DNA of 13,381 nt, taken from contig JASLFJ010000075.1 of assembly GCA_030150665.1 (NCBI GenBank), positions 1-13,381 of the forward strand, given 5' to 3'. This DNA is from Enterococcaceae bacterium. Its GTDB lineage: Bacteria; Bacillota; Bacilli; Lactobacillales; Catellicoccaceae. How positions within the stretch are numbered: the first letter of the stretch is position 1; each line of letters opens with the position of its first letter. The notes under the pieces were generated by a model. It saw only the letters and a program-made list of their open reading frames with translations. It did no database searches and had not been told where the DNA came from. Position numbers and translations under genes: made by a program. Of this stretch, positions 1 through 5,747 are shown piece by piece.

Positions 1-60
1 TTCAGGGTATTGTTCTGGACGAACCGCACTGATCGTAATTTCTGCACTACGAATTTTCAT
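1..60 (-). CDS. engB: Ribosome biogenesis GTP-binding protein EngB/YsxC (5' end only)
   Basis: Only the first 20 codons are in the window; the gene runs off the left edge. The visible peptide reads MKIRSAEITISAVRPEQYPE, which matches the conserved N-terminus of the EngB/YsxC/YihA family just before its G1 loop. EngB is a TRAFAC GTPase required for late assembly of the large ribosomal subunit. The ATG is preceded by GGAGAG at 6-nt spacing. Its position just downstream of clpX is the usual Firmicutes arrangement, which supports the call. The GTPase motifs themselves are outside the window, so identity rests on the N-terminal peptide and the neighbourhood. Confidence 0.85.
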   Translation of the reverse strand, partial: MKIRSAEITISAVRPEQYPE

Positions 61-99
61 AATAATCTCTCCAGTTATGATTAGTATTTATTTAAATAT

Positions 100-128
100 A
101 GTATATAAAGATAAAAATCGTGACTTAA
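100..128 (-). promoter_or_regulatory. Candidate engB promoter
   Basis: On the minus strand a TATACT -10 (100-105) lies 17 bp from a weak TTAAGT -35 (123-128). The -35 falls inside the clpX terminator hairpin. The -10 matches 5 of 6 consensus bases and the -35 only 3 of 6, so this is a tentative call. It would give engB its own transcript after clpX terminates. Confidence 0.3.
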
Positions 129-150
129 TCAAGTTAAGGACACGATTTTT
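113..150 (-). terminator. Rho-independent terminator after clpX
   Basis: A perfect 10-bp inverted repeat (113-122 with 141-150) encloses a further 5-bp stem (124-128 with 134-138). Read on the minus strand, the hairpin ends in a run of T followed by a T-rich stretch. It sits 34 bp past the clpX stop, so it probably ends the clpX transcript before engB. The left arm is A-rich, so activity in the other direction cannot be excluded. Confidence 0.75.
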
Positions 151-183
151 ACTTATACAGGATTATCAAATCAATAAGTTTAT

Positions 184-1428
184 TTATGATAAACTCTGTT
201 CTGTTTCTTTTAAAATAAGTTGAGGTTCTTTTTGATAAAGCACCGTATCTTGTGTAATAATCACTTCTTCTACATCATCACGATTTGGTAAATCATACAT
301 AATATTAATCATAATATCTTCAATAATTGATCTTAATCCGCGTGCTCCTGTATTTCTTTCTAATGCTTTTTGTGCAATGGCACGAAGAGCATCTTGTTCA
401 AAGGATAGATGCACATGATCATAAGCAAGCAATTGTTGGTATTGTTTGACTAATGCATTTTTAGGCTCCGTTAATACATGTACTAAATCTTCTTCAGTTA
501 ATTTTTCTAATGCCGCAATAACAGGAAGACGCCCAATAAATTCAGGAATAAGTCCAAATTTTAGTAGATCTTCTGGAATAATTTGTTGCATTAAACTTCC
601 TTCTACCACTTTTTTTGTGCTAGAAGTTCCAAATCCAATTGTTTTTTCACCAAGACGCTCTTTAACGATTGTTTCAATACCATCAAAAGCCCCTCCGACA
701 ATAAATAAAATGTTACTTGTATCAATTTGAATTAACTCCTGTTGTGGATGCTTACGGCCTCCTTGAGGAGGAACACTTGCTACAGTTCCTTCTAAAATTT
801 TCAGTAAGGCTTGTTGCACACCTTCACCAGATACATCACGAGTAATGGATACATTCTCACTTTTTCTAGAAATTTTATCAATTTCATCAATATAAATAAT
901 ACCGCGCTCTGCACGTTCAACATCAAATTGAGCGGCTTGTAATAATTTTAATAAAATATTTTCTACATCTTCACCAACATATCCTGCCTCAGTAAGACTT
1001 GTTGCATCAGCAATCGCAAACGGAACATTTAATGTTCTTGCTAGTGTTTGAGCTAAAAATGTTTTTCCTGATCCTGTAGGTCCAATTAAACAAATATTAC
1101 TTTTTTGCAACTCAACATCATGTTCATCTCTGTGAAACATGTGTTCAATACGTTTATAGTGATTATATACAGCCACTGATAAAATTTTTTTAGCTTGTTC
1201 TTGTCCAATCACATACTCATCTAGTTTAGCAACTAATTCTTTAGGTGTATACATGCGCATCTCTTCTTCATGAAATGCTTCTGCAAGCTCTTCATCGACA
1301 ATATCTTTACATAAATAAATACATTCATTACAAATATAGACACCAGGTCCTGCGACCATTTTTTTTATTTCATTTTGCGATTTTCCACAAAAAGAACAAT
1401 GTACCGTTGTTCCTGTTTCTTCAGTCAT
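184..1428 (-). CDS. clpX: ATP-dependent Clp protease ATP-binding subunit ClpX
   Basis: AAA+ unfoldase that recognises, unfolds and feeds substrates to ClpP in the cytoplasm. The 414-residue protein starts with the ClpX zinc-binding domain (Cys11, Cys14, Cys33, Cys36). It then shows Walker A GPTGSGKT near 116-123, pore loop GYVGED near 149-154, Walker B IIYIDEID near 177-184, an RKH pore loop (GGRKHP), the IGF loop that docks on ClpP (KTIGFG), and sensor 2 (GARGLR). Length is normal for the family. I chose the ATG at 1428 over an in-frame ATG at 1446. The 1428 start has AAGGTG 8 nt upstream and gives a family-like N-terminus, while the 1446 start has no ribosome-binding site and coincides with the expected transcription start of the candidate promoter. 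clpP is not in the window. No CtsR-type heptanucleotide repeat is visible upstream. Confidence 0.97.
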   Translation of the reverse strand: MTEETGTTVHCSFCGKSQNEIKKMVAGPGVYICNECIYLCKDIVDEELAEAFHEEEMRMYTPKELVAKLDEYVIGQEQAKKILSVAVYNHYKRIEHMFHRDEHDVELQKSNICLIGPTGSGKTFLAQTLARTLNVPFAIADATSLTEAGYVGEDVENILLKLLQAAQFDVERAERGIIYIDEIDKISRKSENVSITRDVSGEGVQQALLKILEGTVASVPPQGGRKHPQQELIQIDTSNILFIVGGAFDGIETIVKERLGEKTIGFGTSSTKKVVEGSLMQQIIPEDLLKFGLIPEFIGRLPVIAALEKLTEEDLVHVLTEPKNALVKQYQQLLAYDHVHLSFEQDALRAIAQKALERNTGARGLRSIIEDIMINIMYDLPNRDDVEEVIITQDTVLYQKEPQLILKETEQSLS

Positions 1429-1452
1429 ACTAATTTCACCTTCCATCGATCT

Positions 1453-1481
1453 ATTGTACTCATTATGATTAAAACTGCTTC
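1453..1481 (-). promoter_or_regulatory. Weak candidate clpX promoter
   Basis: A TACAAT -10 element (1453-1458, minus strand) lies in the 77-bp gap between the HesB-like gene and clpX. No good -35 is found at 16-18 bp. clpX may instead be read from the upstream operon, since no terminator separates them. Confidence 0.25.
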
Positions 1482-1504
1482 ATAATATTTGTGATGAATG
1501 AGTA
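1457..1504. repeat. 8-bp inverted repeat ahead of clpX
   Basis: TACTCATT (1457-1464) and AATGAGTA (1497-1504) are exact reverse complements separated by 32 bp. The left copy abuts the candidate -10 of clpX. It could be an operator pair or chance in AT-rich DNA; there is no U-tract, so it is not a terminator. Confidence 0.3.
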
Positions 1505-1505
1505 A

Positions 1506-1793
1506 TCATTCAAATATATAAACAGGTTCTTTAAGCTTTGGATTATAATCTATATAAATTATATCATCATTAAAAAACCAAGCATCTACATCTTCAATAT
1601 AAAAATCAATGCCATCAATATGGTAACTACGATAAGGATGTTCTGGTCGTGCTACTTGTATGCCTACAGACATATTCACATGTTTATTCGTTTCTCCACC
1701 ATATTTAGCAAATAAACGAATATGACTTATATCATCAGATAATACTTCTTCTTTAAACCACGCTAGGGCTTGGTCATGTACAGTTAATGTCAT
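1506..1793 (-). CDS. HesB/YneR-like small protein, cysteine-free
   Basis: A 95-residue protein resembling the HesB/IscA-like fold family in its YneR branch. It opens MTLTVHDQALAWFKEE, has a central KYGGETNKHVNMSVGIQ segment, and ends with the typical DGIDFYIEDVDAWFF and DYNPKLKEPVYIFE segments. There is no cysteine at all, so it cannot ligate an Fe-S cluster as A-type scaffold proteins do; its role is unknown. I chose the second of two adjacent ATGs (1793) because AGGAGG lies 6 nt upstream; the one at 1796 is equally readable. It follows the KtrA-like gene by 31 bp and is probably cotranscribed with it. Family recognition is by pattern only. Confidence 0.75.
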   Translation of the reverse strand: MTLTVHDQALAWFKEEVLSDDISHIRLFAKYGGETNKHVNMSVGIQVARPEHPYRSYHIDGIDFYIEDVDAWFFNDDIIYIDYNPKLKEPVYIFE

Positions 1794-1824
1794 CATATAC
1801 CTCCTGTAAATCATTATTATAATG

Positions 1825-2490
1825 TTATTTATTCATTTGTTCATCTAAATAATCTACATCTTCATTAGCACCTAACACCAGTAAATAGTCATTTTCAAAG
1901 ACCATTTCATCAGCATTCGGTGAGATGATCATTTCTTTAGAGTGACGTTTAATCGCAATAACCGTCAATGCATATTTATTTCGAAAATCTAATTCTTCTA
2001 ATGTATGATTAAAAAACTTAGGATGAGTCACAATAACTTCTGCTAATGTATAATCATCAGATAATTCAATATAATCTAAAATATTTTTAGAAACTAAATG
2101 ATGTGCTAATCGAGCTCCCATATCTCGCTCAGGATGCACTACTTTATCTGCTCCTACTTTTTCTAAAACACGTGCATGATAGTCATTTTGAGCTTTTGCA
2201 ATAATTTTAGGCACACCCATCTCTTTAGCCATTAAAGTAACTAAAATACTAGCTTGAATATCTTCTCCTATAGCAACAATAACATAATCAAAATTACGAA
2301 TCCCTAATGATTGTAACACATTTTCATCTTGAGCATTCCCTAAAACGACTTGAGTCGCAATATTTTTATACGCATTAACCCGTTTTTCATCCGCATCAAT
2401 AGCTAACACTTCTTGCCCATATTCAATTAGTTTTTGGCAGATACTGCCTCCAAATCTTCCAAGTCCAATGATGACAAAATTTTTACGCAC
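1825..2490 (-). CDS. ktrA: KtrA/TrkA-family potassium channel regulatory (RCK) protein
   Basis: Cytoplasmic RCK protein expected to form a ring that gates a KtrB-type K+ channel in response to bound nucleotide. The N-terminal Rossmann (RCK_N) domain has GLGRFG near residues 9-14 and an acidic ribose-binding residue at the end of the second strand (LAIDAD). The RCK_C domain occupies roughly residues 135-221. The length of 221 matches KtrA/KtrC. Start is GTG at 2490, with GGAGAGG about 11 nt upstream, a little far; no better in-frame start exists. It begins 21 bp after liaR with no terminator, so it is likely read with the lia operon. No KtrB channel subunit is in the window, and KtrA versus KtrC cannot be told apart here. 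Confidence 0.9.
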   Translation of the reverse strand: MRKNFVIIGLGRFGGSICQKLIEYGQEVLAIDADEKRVNAYKNIATQVVLGNAQDENVLQSLGIRNFDYVIVAIGEDIQASILVTLMAKEMGVPKIIAKAQNDYHARVLEKVGADKVVHPERDMGARLAHHLVSKNILDYIELSDDYTLAEVIVTHPKFFNHTLEELDFRNKYALTVIAIKRHSKEMIISPNADEMVFENDYLLVLGANEDVDYLDEQMNK

Positions 2491-2511
2491 TTAAGACTCA
2501 TCCTCTCCTGT

Positions 2512-3147
2512 TTATTTTATTAATCCATGCTTAAACGCATAAATGGCAGCTTGCGTACGATCTTCCACATGTAATTTAGATAATATATTAGAAACATGAG
2601 TTTTTACCGTTTTTTGTGTAATAAATAATTCATCGGCAATCTCTTGATTACTTTTTCCTTCTGCAATCAATAATAAAATTTCATATTCTCTAGGTGTTAA
2701 ACTATCATGTAACTGTTCTTGTTTTGGTTGATGCGCTTGTTTCATTAATTTACCTGTAACTTCTGGTTCTAAAACACGCTCTCCATAATATACAGAACGA
2801 ATGGCTTCTGCAATTTTTTGTGCAGAAGAAGTTTTTAATAAGTATCCTACAGCTCCTGCTTGAATTGCTGGATAAACTTTTTCATCATCTAAAAAACTGG
2901 TAACAATAATAATTTTAGCATCAGGCCAATCTTTTAAAATATTTTGTGTGGCCACGATACCATCATCTTCTTGATCCATCACTAAATCCATTAAAATAAT
3001 ATCAGGATATATGGATAACGCTTGTTCATAACCTTCTTGCCCACTGCTAGCTTCAGCAACGACCTTCATATCAGGTTGTAAATCAATATACGTTCTAACT
3101 CCTAATCGGACCATTTCATGATCATCTACCAATAATACACGAATCAC
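2512..3147 (-). CDS. liaR: Response regulator LiaR (NarL/FixJ family)
   Basis: DNA-binding response regulator partnered with LiaS. The 211-residue protein has a receiver domain with the acidic pair Asp8/Asp9, phospho-acceptor Asp54 (IILMDLVMD) and the conserved Lys near KTSS. A LuxR-type helix-turn-helix follows (LTPREYEILLLIAEGKSNQEIA onward in shorter blocks, with KTVKTHVSNILSKL). I place the start at the GTG at 3147, giving MIRVLLVDDHE, the standard LiaR opening, because AAGGAGA lies 8 nt upstream. An in-frame ATG at 3171 would add eight residues but has no ribosome-binding site and would place that Shine-Dalgarno inside the gene. It follows liaS after 72 bp, where an internal promoter may lie. 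VraR and CesR are orthologue names; the adjacent liaF supports Lia. Confidence 0.93.
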   Translation of the reverse strand: MIRVLLVDDHEMVRLGVRTYIDLQPDMKVVAEASSGQEGYEQALSIYPDIILMDLVMDQEDDGIVATQNILKDWPDAKIIIVTSFLDDEKVYPAIQAGAVGYLLKTSSAQKIAEAIRSVYYGERVLEPEVTGKLMKQAHQPKQEQLHDSLTPREYEILLLIAEGKSNQEIADELFITQKTVKTHVSNILSKLHVEDRTQAAIYAFKHGLIK

Positions 3148-3169
3148 TATTACTTCTCCTTTTTCATCC

Positions 3170-3198
3170 ATTATTTATTAATAAAATAACTAGTTCAA
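3170..3198 (-). promoter_or_regulatory. Candidate internal promoter for liaR
   Basis: TTGAAC (3193-3198) and AATAAT (3170-3175) are separated by exactly 17 bp on the minus strand in the liaS-liaR gap. Transcription would begin close to 3163, just upstream of the Shine-Dalgarno that serves the GTG start of liaR. The sequence is AT-rich, so chance matches are likely. Confidence 0.3.
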
Positions 3199-3219
3199 TG
3201 ATTTGATAGAATCCATTCC

Positions 3220-4284
3220 TTATAAACTATTTTTTGGAATTTGAATATCAATCCTTGTTCCTTGATTTGGAAAACTGATAATTTTCATTTGAGCTCCAAT
3301 ATCTTGAGTACGTTCTTGAATACTTTTTAAGCCATAACTTGCCAGCTTTTCATCTTGTAGATCAAATCCTTTACCGTTATCAATCATTTTCAAACTAACA
3401 TAATTGGGATGATCATAAAGATATAACTCAAAATGACTGGCTTGAGCATGTCTTAACACATTAGATAGGACTTCTTGAACAATCCGAAATAAATGATCTT
3501 CAACAACATGAGATAAAGATACCTCGTCTGTTTGCCAAGAAAATGTCATTGAAACTTTACTATCTAACTCCTGCATCAATTGATCTAATCCTGCCTTTAA
3601 ACTTTTTTTCTGTAAGTTTAAAGGTCTAAGATGAAGTAAAAGCGCTCTAAGCTCTTGTTGGGCTCCATCAATCATCTGTTGTATTGCTTTAAGTTGTCCA
3701 TCAATCATGATAGGATCTAATAAATCTTGATGCTGCTTAGTCTCATCTACTACAGATTCAGTTGCTGCTAATAACATTGATGAGGCAAACAGTTGTTGAC
3801 TAACAGAATCATGAAGTTCACGTGCTAAACGCTGTCGTTCTTGAGTCAGAATTTCTTGTTTGGCTAAATGACTAGGATGATGTTGCACTTGTTGTAGTGT
3901 TTGTGTTAATTCATAGATACGTGCTGCTAATTCTGTGAGTTCTTGAATTAATAATTGATAACGTTCAGAAGGATACGTAATTTCCTCTAAAAGTGGGGTC
4001 CCTTTTTTCACAGAGACAAGGACTTGATCAATACCTTGATAATATAGCTTTAAAATATATTGTAGGAATAAAAAGAAAATTGTTCCAGAAATCAAACTAT
4101 ATAATACTAAATAAAAGATTAAAGGAATATGATAAATCTGTAGATAAATCAGCGGATATAATACAAGTTGAGAGGTTTGATAAGAGTAAAACATAACACC
4201 CAATATCATCAATAAAAATTGAAGAAGACATAAGATAATCCATTGCGTACTTTTTTTAAATAAATAAGAGTTTATATGTTTCAT
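3220..4284 (-). CDS. liaS: Sensor histidine kinase LiaS
   Basis: Membrane histidine kinase of the HisKA_3 type that detects cell-envelope stress, usually held in check by LiaF. The 354-residue protein has two transmembrane helices (about 13-34 and 53-80) joined by a short outside loop, as in intramembrane-sensing kinases. A linker follows, then the phospho-acceptor motif ARELHDSVSQQ with His158. The ATPase domain shows the N-box VQEVLSNVLRHAQ (Asn275), DNGKGF (302-307) and a GLKSIQER lid. The start at 4284 overlaps the liaF stop by 4 nt (ATGA) and has GAGGTGA 7 nt upstream, indicating translational coupling. Length and topology fit the LiaS/VraS family. Confidence 0.95.
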   Translation of the reverse strand: MKHINSYLFKKSTQWIILCLLQFLLMILGVMFYSYQTSQLVLYPLIYLQIYHIPLIFYLVLYSLISGTIFFLFLQYILKLYYQGIDQVLVSVKKGTPLLEEITYPSERYQLLIQELTELAARIYELTQTLQQVQHHPSHLAKQEILTQERQRLARELHDSVSQQLFASSMLLAATESVVDETKQHQDLLDPIMIDGQLKAIQQMIDGAQQELRALLLHLRPLNLQKKSLKAGLDQLMQELDSKVSMTFSWQTDEVSLSHVVEDHLFRIVQEVLSNVLRHAQASHFELYLYDHPNYVSLKMIDNGKGFDLQDEKLASYGLKSIQERTQDIGAQMKIISFPNQGTRIDIQIPKNSL

Positions 4285-5000
4285 ATAAAAATCACCTCAA
4301 TATCACCTAATGTGATTTGAGAAATAATTCGAATACGTCGTGCTTTTTGATCAAAATTAGGACTATATATTTTTAAGGACTCATTTCTTAATAAAAAAGA
4401 ATCATGATGAAAATAAACATGTCCTAATACAGTACGTTGATCTAAAACAACCCCAACTTCAAAAGGAACAAGAATCCTTGTTTTGCCTATTACTTTACGT
4501 AATACAATATAGTTATCTTCCTTAGGCAATAAAGTATTTTCTAAATCAATAATTGTATCTCCTAAAAATATATATAAATTAATATCATCCCATTCATAAA
4601 TCTCTTGACCAATTTTTTGAGTTACCCAAAGCGAACTCTTTTTTCGATCATGTTGATCATAAGGTTTCGGTGGTTTTGTTTTAATCATGAATAGCTGTTT
4701 ATAATATATAGGTACATAGTACCATAAGATAAATAGAATTAAAAAAATAAATGCAGCAGCTAAACCGATCCAAAAAAATATGGAAGAAGCGAAAATAACG
4801 AGTAAAAAAATACTTAATATACCCCATAATAATTGATGTCTTCTTGCTTGATAGGGCTTTTTTTTGATATAAATCATAAGAAAAATATTGATCAAGGCCA
4901 AAATAAATAAAATAGGATATTGAAAAAAATGCCACATCATTCCTAAAATACAGATGACTTCTATAGTTAAAAATAAGTACCAACCTAATTTTTTTAACAT
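4281..5000 (-). CDS. liaF: LiaF, membrane inhibitor of the LiaSR system
   Basis: Third component of the Lia system, thought to restrain LiaS in unstressed cells. From the ATG at 5000 the protein is 239 residues. The N-terminal half is a set of about four hydrophobic segments with short basic loops. The C-terminal half (from about residue 135) is the soluble LiaF-type beta-rich domain, with the characteristic LYIFLGDTIIDLENTLLP, KTRILVPFEVGV and ITLGDIEVIFI blocks. The upstream in-frame ATG at 5030 lacks a ribosome-binding site; the 5000 start has an AGAGAG stretch about 9 nt upstream, which is weak but better, and it gives a family-like opening MLKKLGW. It is first in the liaFSR operon, which lies after the greA terminator. 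Confidence 0.9.
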   Translation of the reverse strand: MLKKLGWYLFLTIEVICILGMMWHFFQYPILFILALINIFLMIYIKKKPYQARRHQLLWGILSIFLLVIFASSIFFWIGLAAAFIFLILFILWYYVPIYYKQLFMIKTKPPKPYDQHDRKKSSLWVTQKIGQEIYEWDDINLYIFLGDTIIDLENTLLPKEDNYIVLRKVIGKTRILVPFEVGVVLDQRTVLGHVYFHHDSFLLRNESLKIYSPNFDQKARRIRIISQITLGDIEVIFI

Positions 5001-5038
5001 GATGGTTCGCTCTCTTTCATCTAAAAACATAATTTAAA

Positions 5039-5052
5039 GTATGTAGACATAC
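5039..5052. promoter_or_regulatory. 14-bp palindrome ahead of liaF, candidate operator
   Basis: GTATGT-AG-ACATAC is a perfect 6-bp inverted repeat with a 2-bp spacer, wedged between the greA terminator and the liaF start. No convincing sigma-A promoter is visible in this gap, which would fit an activator-dependent promoter; LiaR is the obvious candidate because Lia systems are autoregulated. This is inference: no binding motif was matched. A related palindrome lies ahead of mltG. Confidence 0.4.
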
Positions 5053-5093
5053 AAAAAAGTTGAACAAATCATCTGGCTTTGTTCAACTTTTTT
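5053..5093 (-). terminator. Rho-independent terminator after greA
   Basis: The arms 5053-5068 and 5078-5093 are perfectly complementary over 16 bp, with a 9-nt loop and T-rich 3' end on the minus strand. It separates the greA transcript from liaFSR. The arms carry A-runs and T-runs at both ends, so it could work in both directions, but nothing on the plus strand needs it. Confidence 0.85.
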
Positions 5094-5139
5094 GGACATA
5101 TTTTCTCTTAACTAAGAAATAGTGATTCAATGATTTTCA

Positions 5140-5613
5140 TTAAGATACTCGAATAATTTTAACTTTCATATCTCCACCTGGAGTTTGAATACTCACCTCA
5201 TCATTTACTTTTTTACCGATTAATGCTTTAGCAATCGGTGAGTCATTAGAAATTTTTCCAGATAATGGGTCTGATTCTGCGCTTCCAACAATGGTATACT
5301 CTTCTTCTTCTCCATCAGGAAGCTCAATAAAAGTTACTTTTTTTCCTAAAGAAACTTCATCTTCAGCAACATCAGAATGGTCAATAATTTGTGCATTACG
5401 GATCATATTTTCTAATGTCGTAATACGTCCTTCAACAAAGGCTTGTTCATCTTTAGCAGATTCATATTCTGAGTTTTCTGATAAATCACCAAAACTTCTG
5501 GCAATTTTAATACGTTCAACAATCTCTTTACGTTTTAAAGTTTTTAATTCTTCTAATTCTTGTTCTAATTTTTCTTTACCTTCTAAAGTCATTGGATATA
5601 CTTTTTCCATCAT
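5140..5613 (-). CDS. greA: Transcription elongation factor GreA
   Basis: GreA enters the RNA polymerase secondary channel and stimulates cleavage of backtracked RNA. The 157-residue protein has the N-terminal coiled coil (about residues 10-75) with the tip motif FGDLSENSEYESAK, whose acidic pair coordinates the catalytic metal. The C-terminal FKBP-like domain includes DPLSGKISNDSPIAKALIG. Two adjacent ATGs are possible (5613 and 5610), both downstream of AAGGAG. The first aligns MMEKVYPMT with the common MAEKVYPMT opening and is preferred. It lies downstream of mltG, a conserved pairing, but has its own consensus promoter and a structured leader. Confidence 0.97.
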   Translation of the reverse strand: MMEKVYPMTLEGKEKLEQELEELKTLKRKEIVERIKIARSFGDLSENSEYESAKDEQAFVEGRITTLENMIRNAQIIDHSDVAEDEVSLGKKVTFIELPDGEEEEYTIVGSAESDPLSGKISNDSPIAKALIGKKVNDEVSIQTPGGDMKVKIIRVS

Positions 5614-5653
5614 ACTAACTCCTTATCTTAAATAACTAAATGAAATAATAAAG

Positions 5654-5684
5654 AGCTTCCTTTTCTGTAAAAGAAAAGAAAGCT
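5654..5684 (-). terminator. Hairpin in the greA leader (mltG terminator and/or greA attenuator)
   Basis: On the minus-strand RNA, 5673-5684 pairs with 5654-5665 over 12 continuous bp, counting one G-U, with a 7-nt loop. A U-rich stretch follows, interrupted by A and C. It lies between mltG and greA but also downstream of the greA promoter, about 16 nt after the expected start of the greA transcript. It could therefore terminate mltG readthrough and also attenuate greA. Confidence 0.6.
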
Positions 5685-5707
5685 GTAATTTGTCTTGAAT
5701 AAGTAGC

Positions 5708-5736
5708 ATATTATCACATAATAAAAGGTTTGTAAA
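5708..5736 (-). promoter_or_regulatory. greA: Sigma-A promoter of greA with extended -10
   Basis: TTTACA (5731-5736) and TAATAT (5708-5713) are separated by exactly 17 bp on the minus strand, with TGA directly before the -10 (extended -10). Transcription should start near 5700, giving a leader of roughly 87 nt that contains the 5654-5684 hairpin. Confidence 0.75.
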
Positions 5737-5747
5737 GGTATTTTACT

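Noticed and set aside
446..730. Open frame on the plus strand inside clpX
   Set aside because: It is antisense to the conserved ClpX core and has no ribosome-binding site or recognisable domain. The same holds for the other plus-strand frames inside greA, mltG, the ABC ATPase gene, pyrF and liaS.
1429..1505. CtsR or CIRCE heat-shock operator ahead of clpX
   Set aside because: No GGTCAAA-type direct repeat and no CIRCE inverted repeat is present in this gap.
4699..4983. Second minus-strand frame inside liaF
   Set aside because: It is a hydrophobic out-of-frame reading of the T-rich transmembrane region of liaF with no start signal of its own.
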